A stretch of DNA of 64,000 bases, taken from NCBI RefSeq assembly GCF_004340665.1, contig NZ_SLWO01000002.1, positions 243,587-307,586 of the forward strand. Reading direction: 5' to 3'. Below, piece after piece: positions 54,901 to 63,225 of the stretch (positions are counted from its first letter, which is position 1; every line of letters starts with the position of its first letter). Source of the DNA: Pedobacter psychrotolerans (lineage in GTDB: Bacteria > Bacteroidota > Bacteroidia > Sphingobacteriales > Sphingobacteriaceae). The position numbers and the translations under genes were made by a program. The notes beneath the pieces are model-generated. The model did no database searches, had not been told where the DNA came from, and saw nothing but the letters and a program-made list of their open reading frames with translations.

Positions 54901-55058
54901 GGTTTTCCCTGATCATCTAATACACGCCCCTTAATTTGGGTTTGCGCCTGTGCGGCCAGCGTGAAGATCATTAAAATTGCTGCAAGTGCAATTTTGGGGA
55001 GACTTATAGAAAATCTCCAATGAGGTCTTACAATAAATCGTAAAATTTCATTTCTCAT
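51963..55058 (-). CDS. SusC/RagA-family TonB-linked outer-membrane transporter
   Basis: The 1031-residue transporter has a long signal peptide ending near AAQAQ, a CarboxypepD_reg domain (IKGRVLDDQGKPLPGVSILVKG), a TonB box and plug (EQVVVVGYGTQRKEAVTGSV, IYGSRGANGVILLTTNRG) and a 22-strand barrel ending AGLNLTF. It imports oligosaccharides with its SusD partner, whose gene starts 9 bases later. A 522-base upstream gap carries its promoter. Confidence 0.97.
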   Translation of the reverse strand: MRNEILRFIVRPHWRFSISLPKIALAAILMIFTLAAQAQTQIKGRVLDDQGKPLPGVSILVKGTSTSTTASNTGNFSISVPSASSVLVFSYIGFTSKEVPVRNQTEINVTLLPSAAELEQVVVVGYGTQRKEAVTGSVANISGEKVREVPAPNIAQAIQGRIAGVNISQTSTKPGATMQILIRGARSLSASNDPLVVLDGIPFPGSIGDINPNDIKSIDILKDASATAIYGSRGANGVILLTTNRGQQGAPAQVTYNSYTGLQTLFAKYPMMNSQELIALRKAAGLFTTNGVDESNDTDTDWQDLFYNKSAVVTSHDVGVSGGSATGNYSFGGGYYKNQSLIPTQQYTRYSMKASLDQQIGKLFRIGFTSNNNYNLSEGNQVGVYGVLSNTPMSNPYNADGSLKRTIRMPQDEAWINTNQSTKDLSDIWLNETRGFATYNSFYGEVKIPGVEGLKYRANLGLDFIQSNNGYYTGVGVGSTTATTVSTAGVGNSQTYHWTLENLLTYDRTFSEKHNINVVALYSAEQNKFNSSSMTARDIPSDAFQFYNLGQANGEITIGNGNYNLSGLMSYMGRVMYSYDNRYLISATLRSDGSSRLAPGHKWNTYPAVSVGWNLMNEPFMKGITAIDRLKIRVGYGQTSNQSVNPYQTLGLLNTRPYNFGDTNYAIGYYVSQLPSPNLGWEYSQTWNYGLDFSVLKNRINGTFEYYVTNTNDILLGIALPPTSGVASYTANIGQTQNKGWELSVNGNIFNNKDGWSWDVGFNLSANRNKLVSLASGQTRDEGNAWFVGYNINAIYDYEKIGLWQAGDPNLNVLEPGGNVGMIKVKYTGDYDATGKPTRAIGAADRQIMNVDPKLSGGFNTRVAYKGFDLNVVGLFKDGGILISTLYGSSGYLNLLSGRRNNVKVDYWTPENTGAKYPKPGGIASGDNPKYGSTLGYFDASFLKIRTISLGYDFNRDLIKDSKVRLRMYLTVQNPFVMFSPYYRESGMDPETNSYGDENAAVTNTYQRRFLTVGTNTPSTRNYVAGLNLTF

Positions 55059-55253
55059 AAAAACAGTTTATAATGGTTAAAAAAAACGAGTTTTAGCAGA
55101 CGATCAAAAGTGCAGGGAAATTGCAGGATGTTGTCATGAAAGACATAAATTAATGCAAAACCAAATGACTACTGAATGCTGTTAAGCCTGTATGAAGGTA
55201 AAGGTATTTAGATCAACCTTTCCGCAATGATTCAATTGTACATTTTTATGGTA

Positions 55254-55286
55254 CAAATGTGCAAGAAAATTTCATTTTTAATCAAA
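55254..55286 (-). promoter_or_regulatory. Candidate promoter for the SusC/SusD/GH operon
   Basis: On the minus strand, TTTG (55286-55283) lies 21 bases ahead of CACATTTG (55261-55254), one change from TAnnTTTG. The spacing fits Bacteroidota promoters. The leader would be about 190 bases. The motif is short and untested. Confidence 0.3.
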
Positions 55287-55478
55287 TACAGGCGTTCAGG
55301 CCATATTTTTAAAATAAACCAAAAAACTGAACATGAAAAATGCAATCGATTGTATTTTTATAGATTTAGAAATTTTAGTAAAAAATTCAACATTTAAGTC
55401 TTAATAATTGGAAATATTTTAGGCTATTTTATCATACATTAACAACAATCAGGATCATATTTTTAAACTTAATGTAAA

Positions 55479-55509
55479 CCAGAAACAGGCTGTTTAAACC
55501 TGTCTCTGG
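55479..55509 (-). terminator. Terminator after the DUF1735-type gene
   Basis: CCAGAAACAGG (55479-55489) and CCTGTCTCTGG (55499-55509) make an 11-base stem with one G-U, about 70 bases beyond the stop codon. Confidence 0.55.
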
Positions 55510-55580
55510 AAGATGCATCGAGAGCATTTTTTTTTAAATAGATCGTCTGGTACTTCGTATTTTTTAGAATAAACTATTGG

Positions 55581-56612
55581 CTAATTGACCACATCAAAAT
55601 ATTCTGCTTTTATGCCTCTGTCACGTACAATCAGCGTATCTTTTGTTGCGTATTTTACATTCAAATTTTTAAAGTTCACGGTATAATCTACGTAAATCGC
55701 GCTCCTGCTGCTGCCACCAATACTGTTTTTTTCACCGTTCGATACAAATCGGCCATTTCCTGTAACTTCTATATTGGCTGTATTGCTGGTTAAAGTACAA
55801 GTATTGTCATCTGCGAAATTGAGCAAGAGTGTAAAAGGCACATTTGTACCTGCACTATTTTTTATGGTGAGCGGTAAACTTGCTGTTTTAAGTGATACCG
55901 TAGACATGCTCACCACCTCATTGCTTTCTACATAAGCGGTATGACGTAAAACGTTGTTTACAGTACCATTGGCCTGTGTAATCTGATCCATACCCTTGCG
56001 CAAATAATTGGCCTGCCATGGATTCACGTATTTAACGCCATAAAGGATATAATCTTTTGGCCTGGTTGCCCAATGCAGCGGGTTCACCCTTGATGGATTA
56101 GATACCACCGCAATACCTTTTAAAATTGAATCGACACCGGTAACCTTTGTCATAACCAATGGGATGACATAGTTTCTGCTTAACGCTTTTGGATCAGCAA
56201 AAAAAGCATCTGTCAATTGTACATCTACTCCACCCAAAACATCACCTGCATTAATTCTAATTTGGTTAGACATTAAACGATAGTATTCTGCCGGCATGGG
56301 TAAAATCTGTCCTCCCCCATTGTTAAACTTAAGCCCACTCAGCAAGTTTTCTGCTTTTTGAACATCAATCACCACATCGTTTTTATTTTCATAACCTCCG
56401 CCAAGGGTAGCTTTAATGGAAACCATATGGTTTTTATCCATTGAATTATCTACGAGTAGATCTTCTCCTAAAACCACCGTTCTTAAAGGATATTGACTGG
56501 CAAAATAAACCGTTTTATACTCGAATTCCGGAAAAGCAATCTTCTCATTTTTACAGGAAGCCATTAGGCCAATTGCTAATGCAAGTGCGATATATATATT
56601 GTTAATTTTCAT
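55581..56612 (-). CDS. DUF1735/DUF5627-type surface lipoprotein
   Basis: The 343-residue lipoprotein has lipobox LMASC (Cys20). The N-terminal DUF1735 (BT_3987-like) domain (FASQYPLRTVVLGEDL, then MPAEYYRLMSNQIRI and SRNYVIPLVMTKV) is followed by a second beta domain with WATRPKDYILYGVKYVNPWQANYLRKG. Such proteins sit with SusC/SusD at the outer membrane and bind glycan. It is the last gene of a SusC-SusD-DUF1735 transcript and is followed by a terminator hairpin. Confidence 0.88.
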   Translation of the reverse strand: MKINNIYIALALAIGLMASCKNEKIAFPEFEYKTVYFASQYPLRTVVLGEDLLVDNSMDKNHMVSIKATLGGGYENKNDVVIDVQKAENLLSGLKFNNGGGQILPMPAEYYRLMSNQIRINAGDVLGGVDVQLTDAFFADPKALSRNYVIPLVMTKVTGVDSILKGIAVVSNPSRVNPLHWATRPKDYILYGVKYVNPWQANYLRKGMDQITQANGTVNNVLRHTAYVESNEVVSMSTVSLKTASLPLTIKNSAGTNVPFTLLLNFADDNTCTLTSNTANIEVTGNGRFVSNGEKNSIGGSSRSAIYVDYTVNFKNLNVKYATKDTLIVRDRGIKAEYFDVVN

Positions 56613-56640
56613 ATTGTCTAAATAATTAATTCAGTGTTAC

Positions 56641-58413
56641 TTATTTCCAACCTTGATTTTGCAGCAGTTGATTATACTTCAGAATTTCTGAATTTGGAAT
56701 TGGCCCATAAATCATATATTGCTGAAAGGCTCTCGTCTCCGCATTAAATGGCGTATAAACACCGCCATTTACATCTAAGCCCCTGGCAGTTTCGTTAAGT
56801 TTTGCCACATCTACTTTCCAACGTCTAAGGTCCCAGAACCTGAAGCCTTCAAAACAGAGTTCTAATCTGCGCTCATTTCTGATCAATTCACGCATTTTAG
56901 CCATATCACTTTTACATTCTTCCAGGTAAGGATCATTATTAAATCCGAATGCCCGTTTACGAATGGCTTTAATAATATCGTATGCAGAATAGCTTCTGGT
57001 TCCTGTAGCAGTTGGACCCCAGGCCTCATTGGCTGCTTCGGCATAATCGAGATAAATCTCAGTATAGCGAATCCGTGGGTTATAGTGTATTTTACCACTT
57101 AAAGAAATCGGATTGCGATTCACATCCATCCGCAAACGCTTTTTCATGTAATAACCCGTACGCGTAGAAGTTGCACGAACATTAATGCCATTATCCGTTC
57201 CTGAAGCACTACCTGTTTTAATCACAGCATTGGTTACCCCTGCGGTTGCCCCGTCAAAAATGATATATTTTGCAAATCTTGGATCTCTTGATGCATAAGG
57301 TGTCGTAGCGCTAAAATTCGCATTTGGGTGATTAATCGGATAACCATTTGAAGTAGGAAAAGCCTCTACCAGGTTTTGTGTGGGATTCATCAATCCGCTT
57401 CCAAATAAAGATGGTGGAAAATGCTGACCTTCCTGCGTTCCATCATTGGTAATAATATTTTCCCGCCAGATGATTTCAGAAGGATTGCTTCCGCCGCCTA
57501 ATCCATCAACCTCTGAGGTATTGGCATAATAGGTACCTCCATTTGCAGGAAGTGCATTTGCACCGCCTTTATAATCAATCACCCGGCCTGCATATTCAGC
57601 AGCATCAGCCCATGTAGTGGTATTTGCACTATTCTGAAATGCCGGACTTGCCGCCAGAAGTGCTGTTCTTGCTCTAAATGATTTTGCAATTAAGCCGTTA
57701 AACAACTGGCGTGCATATTGTCCCATCACCCGGTTATAGGTTTCTACATTTCCGGTAAAGGTTTTAAAACGATCTGGAATCTGGCTGGCAGCCGAAACAT
57801 CATTGTATTCAGTTGGCAGATAAGCTTCAGCACTATCAAGGTCCTTATAAATCTGTTTTACACAAGCATCAAAAGTAGCCCTCGGAATATTAAAATCCGT
57901 TTTAGGCGTTTGATAGGCCGTCACAATTGGTACGCCCATGAGTTGGCCGTTGGTTGCAATACCACCATGATTCCGTAGCAGAAAATACAGATACAAGCCG
58001 CGAAGACCAAAAGCTTCCCCTCTCATTCTTAAGTTAAAAAGTCTGGAACTTTCTGCATCTGTTGCCCACTTCACCTTCGGTGAGTTTTCCAGGAAAAGAT
58101 TGATGTATTGCATGGCTTCGTAAGACTGGTTCCAAACCGATGCAGGATTGTTGGTGGATGTCCATGAACCCGCAGCCGCCTGCAGATAACCGTTGGTCAG
58201 CTGATTGGTTACGGCATCATCCGTGGCATATTCCGAGTTATCGTAGTAGGCCGGGATTGTGCGGTAAGCATTAATTAAAAAACCCTGTGCAAAATTCGCA
58301 TCCGTATACATCTGATCAATCGTCTTCAGATTTTCTGGTTCAGGTTCCAGAATTTTTTTGCAGCCTGCGAAAGAAAGCACTGCCAATCCGAGAATAAATA
58401 TTTTGAATTTCAT
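56641..58413 (-). CDS. SusD/RagB-family surface glycan-binding lipoprotein
   Basis: The 590-residue lipoprotein has lipobox FAGC (Cys18). The pattern is the SusD one: KTIDQMYTDANFAQGFLINAYRTI, LRGEAFGLRGLYLYFLLRNHGG, and the C-terminal RNERRLELCFEGFRFWDLRRWK. It pairs with the SusC-like gene that ends 22 bases upstream. The DUF1735-type gene follows 28 bases later on the same transcript. Confidence 0.95.
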   Translation of the reverse strand: MKFKIFILGLAVLSFAGCKKILEPEPENLKTIDQMYTDANFAQGFLINAYRTIPAYYDNSEYATDDAVTNQLTNGYLQAAAGSWTSTNNPASVWNQSYEAMQYINLFLENSPKVKWATDAESSRLFNLRMRGEAFGLRGLYLYFLLRNHGGIATNGQLMGVPIVTAYQTPKTDFNIPRATFDACVKQIYKDLDSAEAYLPTEYNDVSAASQIPDRFKTFTGNVETYNRVMGQYARQLFNGLIAKSFRARTALLAASPAFQNSANTTTWADAAEYAGRVIDYKGGANALPANGGTYYANTSEVDGLGGGSNPSEIIWRENIITNDGTQEGQHFPPSLFGSGLMNPTQNLVEAFPTSNGYPINHPNANFSATTPYASRDPRFAKYIIFDGATAGVTNAVIKTGSASGTDNGINVRATSTRTGYYMKKRLRMDVNRNPISLSGKIHYNPRIRYTEIYLDYAEAANEAWGPTATGTRSYSAYDIIKAIRKRAFGFNNDPYLEECKSDMAKMRELIRNERRLELCFEGFRFWDLRRWKVDVAKLNETARGLDVNGGVYTPFNAETRAFQQYMIYGPIPNSEILKYNQLLQNQGWK

Positions 58414-58434
58414 ATCATTAAAAATTATAGGTCA

Positions 58435-61302
58435 TTAAAAAGATACCCTGGCACCCAGGTTAAAGAATCGCGTTTGTGGTGCCGTTCCGATATTGGTTTC
58501 CATCAGTTTCCGTTCTGATGAAATCACGAGTAAATTATCGCCTTGCACGTATAAGCTCAGTCCATGCACAAATGAATCACTAAAAATTTTCTCATCGAAA
58601 TCATAAGTTAACTGTACCCGGTTAAGATCGAACCGATTGGTTTTATACATCCAAAAGGTAGAATTTCTGAAGTTATTATTGCTATTGGTGGTTAAACGTG
58701 GATAGGTTGCCGTTGCTTTAGTTTGCTCGGTCCATCGATCTAACACCGCCTCAGAATATTTGCCACTTCCGCCAACCCAATAATAAGTGCTGTTTTTAAA
58801 TCCAACGGCTCCTCTTGTGCCGGATGCCAAGGCAAATAAGGTGAAGTGCTTATATTTTAAGGTGAGGTTAAGCCCGAAGCTAAAAGGCGAAGCCGCCCAA
58901 CCTGTATGGCCCAAATCCTGCTGATCTCTGCTATCGATTAAACCATCATTATTTAAATCCTTGTATTTAATATCTCCAGGCTTAACAGTACCAAAGGTTT
59001 GTTTGGCGTGGGCATCAATTTCTGCCTGATTTTGAAATAAGCCTTCACTGATGTATCCATAATAAGCATCTAAAGGTCGTCCGGCCCTGGCCAGATAAGC
59101 CTGATCAATGATCTCATCTCTTTGAACTGCCTTACTGTTATAAAACATTCCTGATACGCCAAGGGAATAAAACACCTCTCCTATTTGCCTGTTTAAGTTC
59201 AATGCAAAATCAAATCCCGTACGTTTATCTTCGTTAAAATTAATCCATGGGCGGAAATCTCCCGAACCAGAAAAATATGAAGGATAAATGGTTACGCCAC
59301 GGGCAAGTAATCCTTTGGTACTTTGCGAGAAATAATTGAAATCAAAAGTCAGGAGATTTTTAAATATTGCTCCATCCAAGCCTAAGCGAAACTCATTTCT
59401 TTTAACAAAAGTTAAATCAGGGTTTTCTGCCTGTCCGGATAAGGTGGTTCTTCCGCCCGCAACATTATCTCTCCATTGGTAATATCCACCAAGTGTGGCA
59501 TTATTGCTGTAATAACCCTGGTATAAATAATAATCTACCGGCTCATTTACATTATTGGCCCTGTAGCCCGTAATATCCAGATCTTGTTTGATAGAAGCAT
59601 ATGAAGCAGATAGTTTCAGGTCATCAATAAAAGATAAGTTATCTTTAAAAAACAATTCCTTAGACATGCGCCATCCTACGGTAACGGCTGGAGAAATCCC
59701 ATTTCTTTTACCTGGAGGCAGTTTTGCAGAATGTACCAATGCTGCAGAAAAATCGAAATAATATTTACTTCTGAAGTTATAAGCTGCCTGAAAACCAAGA
59801 TTGGTATTTAGAACCGGTTGGTAATCGCTGCCACCTTCATTATCGATATCACTAGAAAACTGTGTTTTATACCACCAGCCCAAAACATTTGCAGAAACCG
59901 TATGGTCTTGAGCAAAGGTTCTGTTGTAATTAAACTGCGACCTGAACGACATGGTTTGCGTGTAAGTAGAGCGGCCAACATATTCATTGGTAGAGTTTTT
60001 ATCTTCTCCAAATTTCTCTAAGGCGGTGATCACATCCTTACCATTTACGGTAGACCAGGTTGGCCTGTATGTGGCGTAAGGCAATTGATAGGCTTCAGAA
60101 TAAAGTGAAGAATAATCCATGCTCGTACCAGTTTTGAAACTCAAGCCTTCAACTATCGAACTCAAATCAGCTTTAATATTCAGGTTGTATAGAAAAGTAC
60201 TTGATTTGGTACGGATGTAACCCGCGGCTAGCATATCTGAAATTACGTTTGTAGGATTGGTACTCTGTCCACCCAATAAGTATTTACCATCAATGATATG
60301 GTTGCTGTTTTTAACAATCGTTTGTAATGACTGATTATTTGGATCGAGCATATCGATTGGTATCAATGGTGAAAATCTGTTGAAATTCGGTGCAATTGTA
60401 GAACTGGCTGCCCATAAATTTCCCCGGCCTGCATAGTTATTGGTTGTAATGGCTACCGCATCTGCTGAAGCTGTTAGCCATTTGGTAATGTTCATATCTA
60501 CATTTCCCCTCACGTTAAAGGCCAGGTCGCTATTGTTTTTTTGTTCACCATATTTTACCAGGCTGTTGTTATAGGAAAGGCCAATATTGGTATAGTAGCG
60601 TGCAAAGCTGTTGCCACCAGAAACCTCTGTAGTTACATCAGAACGGGAATAGGCTTTCCTTAAATGATCTGAACTGAAAAAATCGACATCAGGATACTTG
60701 TATGGATTTACGCCGGATCTGGTATTATCAATATCCTGCTGCGTGTATCCCGCTCCTGAAGTGGCAATTCCATCATTGGTTAATGCTTCGTTGTACAAAG
60801 TCATATAATCAGCTGAATTTAAATAGCTGGGAAAACTTTTAGGTACAAAAATTCCGGAATTGAGCCTCACTTTAATTTTTAACGGATTCTCACTACCACG
60901 TTTTGTGGTGATTAGAATGGCGCCTTTGGCAGCGGTGCTTCCGTATAATACCACTGCACTTGCACCTTTCAAAACAGTGATAGATTCCACTTCCACCAAA
61001 CGTACATCTGTGGCACGGCGTGGAATACCATCAATCAATATCAATGGTGCCTGCCCCCAAATATTTCCGGTATAACCGCCAACAAAACTCTGAAGATTAT
61101 CCAGACTATAGGTGCCGTAGCTTTTATTCAATATATCTGAAACATTTACTACAGACACGCCTCCGAGAAGATCTTTTTTCGCCACCTTATCAAAGGCAAC
61201 ATTTACCAAACTGTCTTTGGTTTCTTGTGCATAGGCCCCATTGAAGCTGAAAAAGCAGATCAAGAGCCAAAAGCAGCAAGCATTTATATTTTTTGTGTTC
61301 AT
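58435..61302 (-). CDS. SusC-like TonB-linked outer-membrane protein without the regulatory domain
   Basis: The 955-residue protein starts with a signal peptide (MNTKNINACCFWLLICFFS) and goes almost at once into the plug (FVGGYTGNIWGQAPLILIDGIPRR, GSTAAKGAILITTKRG). The CarboxypepD_reg domain that most SusC proteins carry is missing. The barrel is complete, with NPFSFGLNLTLKYKHFTLFALASGTRG and a final FFNLGARVSF. It should import a different glycan fragment with its SusD, the next gene. It follows 16 bases after another susD-like gene, so two SusC/SusD sets are in one transcript. Confidence 0.93.
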   Translation of the reverse strand: MNTKNINACCFWLLICFFSFNGAYAQETKDSLVNVAFDKVAKKDLLGGVSVVNVSDILNKSYGTYSLDNLQSFVGGYTGNIWGQAPLILIDGIPRRATDVRLVEVESITVLKGASAVVLYGSTAAKGAILITTKRGSENPLKIKVRLNSGIFVPKSFPSYLNSADYMTLYNEALTNDGIATSGAGYTQQDIDNTRSGVNPYKYPDVDFFSSDHLRKAYSRSDVTTEVSGGNSFARYYTNIGLSYNNSLVKYGEQKNNSDLAFNVRGNVDMNITKWLTASADAVAITTNNYAGRGNLWAASSTIAPNFNRFSPLIPIDMLDPNNQSLQTIVKNSNHIIDGKYLLGGQSTNPTNVISDMLAAGYIRTKSSTFLYNLNIKADLSSIVEGLSFKTGTSMDYSSLYSEAYQLPYATYRPTWSTVNGKDVITALEKFGEDKNSTNEYVGRSTYTQTMSFRSQFNYNRTFAQDHTVSANVLGWWYKTQFSSDIDNEGGSDYQPVLNTNLGFQAAYNFRSKYYFDFSAALVHSAKLPPGKRNGISPAVTVGWRMSKELFFKDNLSFIDDLKLSASYASIKQDLDITGYRANNVNEPVDYYLYQGYYSNNATLGGYYQWRDNVAGGRTTLSGQAENPDLTFVKRNEFRLGLDGAIFKNLLTFDFNYFSQSTKGLLARGVTIYPSYFSGSGDFRPWINFNEDKRTGFDFALNLNRQIGEVFYSLGVSGMFYNSKAVQRDEIIDQAYLARAGRPLDAYYGYISEGLFQNQAEIDAHAKQTFGTVKPGDIKYKDLNNDGLIDSRDQQDLGHTGWAASPFSFGLNLTLKYKHFTLFALASGTRGAVGFKNSTYYWVGGSGKYSEAVLDRWTEQTKATATYPRLTTNSNNNFRNSTFWMYKTNRFDLNRVQLTYDFDEKIFSDSFVHGLSLYVQGDNLLVISSERKLMETNIGTAPQTRFFNLGARVSF

Positions 61303-61318
61303 CTTTTCTCCCTTAAAA

Positions 61319-63214
61319 TTACCAACCTGGATTCTGCTTGAATTCTTTATACATGTTTACATCCTCTACGCGGAAAGGCAGCCAGTAATGGCGTTGTCCG
61401 AATTGTCTTTCAAACAATACCGTTTCCCTGAAATTTCTTACCCGTGCATTTTTAGGATCTGCGTAAACCTGTGCATTCGGCGTTGCCCGATCAAACTCAA
61501 CTGCCTTTTTTAAAGTATAAGGTCGCTCTGTAAGCAGTAACCATCTTCTTAGATCATTGAAACGATGTCCTTCAAAAGACAATTCAACGGCTCTTTCACG
61601 TCTCAGTTCACCTAGAAAATCGCTGGTTGAACCCAGAAATTTATTGGCAACACCTGCAACACCTGCCCTGGTTCTAATTTTATTCACGGCCTCAACCGCA
61701 CTAAGCGAATAACCTGTTGCCGTACTTTGAGGGCTGCCGTAACCAGTTGCTGTAGCTTCAGCATAAAGTAAATACACATCAGCCAAACGCATTAAACTCA
61801 ATACGAACGTGTTATTTTCCCGATATCCATCAAATTCATTCATCAGTTTGGATACAAATTTTGAGTTCAGGTACCCTGTCCACACTTTTTTATTTCCATC
61901 TGCAGTTCTATAAAGTCCGTTGGTGTATAAGCTGGCGTACTGGCGAAATTCATTGTTACCAACACTCTGTGCCGTAAGCACACATTTCTCGCCATCAATC
62001 AGAATATCATTATAAAAACGAGGGTCTCTGTTTTTCCATGGATACTCGGGATCATAACCACTTTCTGCATCCTTTTTTTCTGCATCAGGAATGGGTAAGC
62101 CATTGGCCATACCATAGTAATCAACATAATTAGCTGTTGGATAAACCTTAATTCCGGTTTGATGAATCACCAAAGGGCGATAATCGTTCACCTGATTCCA
62201 CCGCCAGCGTCCGGCAGCATTTGCTAAATTTTCCAGAAAAATAGATTCTTTTAATCCTGGGATTTTGCCATTTTGGTTAAAGGTGTAAAACAGATCACGA
62301 TACTGTGAAAAAGGAGCAAGTTCATAGCGGTTTGTGGTTTCAGTAATTTTCAAAGCCTCTCCAAATACATCGGCTGCTTTTTTACAAAACTCAGTATTGT
62401 AGCTGCTGTTACCAGTGGATTCTCTATTCATCAGCGGGCTTCCGGCCCACAGGTAATTTTTACCCATAAAACAAAGAGCCATTATTTTGTTGATTCGGGT
62501 GTTGTTGTTCCCTGAGGTTTGTTTACCAACAAGTGTCTGATCCCAGTCTACAGGAAGCAAATCTGCCGCCCTTTTTAAATCTTCTGCAACTTTGTTTGCA
62601 GTTGCCTGATAACTCAGTCTTGGAAATTTTATGACCTCATCATTTGGCAATACCTGATCAATATAGGGCAAGCCACCCCAGTATTCCATTAGTACATAAT
62701 GAAAGTATCCCCTGAAAAAATAAAGCTGACCTGCAATCAGGTCTTTTTCTTCCTGGGTGGCATCGGTTAATTTATCCAGGTTGGCTAACCCAACATTTGC
62801 TTTTCTAATGGCATACCATGACAGGCCCCAGAGTTTACCTTTAGTTCTGTTCGCATCGGTAACCGTTCCTGTAGCCGGATCGCCTCCGGTGCCTAAAAAA
62901 TTATAAAAAGTATTGGTCCAGGCCATGTAATTTCCCTGATCAATCTGATAGGAAATCAAACGGGTTTCACCCACTTCCCAAAATTCTTCCTCGCCAAGGT
63001 TAAAACTGTTATGGGCTTCCACCACACTCAACAAAGGAATACAGTTATAGAGCTCTTCAGTAAAGCCCTGGAAATTTCTGAAATTTTTGTAAGGATCTGT
63101 ATCCTGAATATCAGCCAAAGGAGACCTTTCCAGGTATTTTTTGCAAGCGCTAAAGGGTATTGTGCCCACAAGGATAACCAGGGGGAACAAAATATTCTTA
63201 AAGAGATTTTTCAT
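61319..63214 (-). CDS. SusD/RagB-family surface glycan-binding lipoprotein
   Basis: About 631 residues from the ATG at 63214 (MKNLFKNILFPLVILVGTIP); the frame extends to a TTG at 63220. The lipobox is FSAC. It has the SusD features LYFFRGYFHYVLMEYWGGLPYI and the C-terminal RRERAVELSFEGHRFNDLRRW, ending YWLPFRVEDVNMYKEFKQNPGW. Its SusC partner ends just upstream at 63226. The next gene starts 16 bases after it. Confidence 0.95.
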   Translation of the reverse strand: MKNLFKNILFPLVILVGTIPFSACKKYLERSPLADIQDTDPYKNFRNFQGFTEELYNCIPLLSVVEAHNSFNLGEEEFWEVGETRLISYQIDQGNYMAWTNTFYNFLGTGGDPATGTVTDANRTKGKLWGLSWYAIRKANVGLANLDKLTDATQEEKDLIAGQLYFFRGYFHYVLMEYWGGLPYIDQVLPNDEVIKFPRLSYQATANKVAEDLKRAADLLPVDWDQTLVGKQTSGNNNTRINKIMALCFMGKNYLWAGSPLMNRESTGNSSYNTEFCKKAADVFGEALKITETTNRYELAPFSQYRDLFYTFNQNGKIPGLKESIFLENLANAAGRWRWNQVNDYRPLVIHQTGIKVYPTANYVDYYGMANGLPIPDAEKKDAESGYDPEYPWKNRDPRFYNDILIDGEKCVLTAQSVGNNEFRQYASLYTNGLYRTADGNKKVWTGYLNSKFVSKLMNEFDGYRENNTFVLSLMRLADVYLLYAEATATGYGSPQSTATGYSLSAVEAVNKIRTRAGVAGVANKFLGSTSDFLGELRRERAVELSFEGHRFNDLRRWLLLTERPYTLKKAVEFDRATPNAQVYADPKNARVRNFRETVLFERQFGQRHYWLPFRVEDVNMYKEFKQNPGW

Positions 63215-63225
63215 CTTCAAATCGT

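Larger units (their letters stand above)
55059..55580. other. Intergenic region between the DUF1735 gene and susC
   Basis: The gap has no gene. It contains the candidate promoter at 55254-55286 and the terminator at 55479-55509. Confidence 0.5.
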
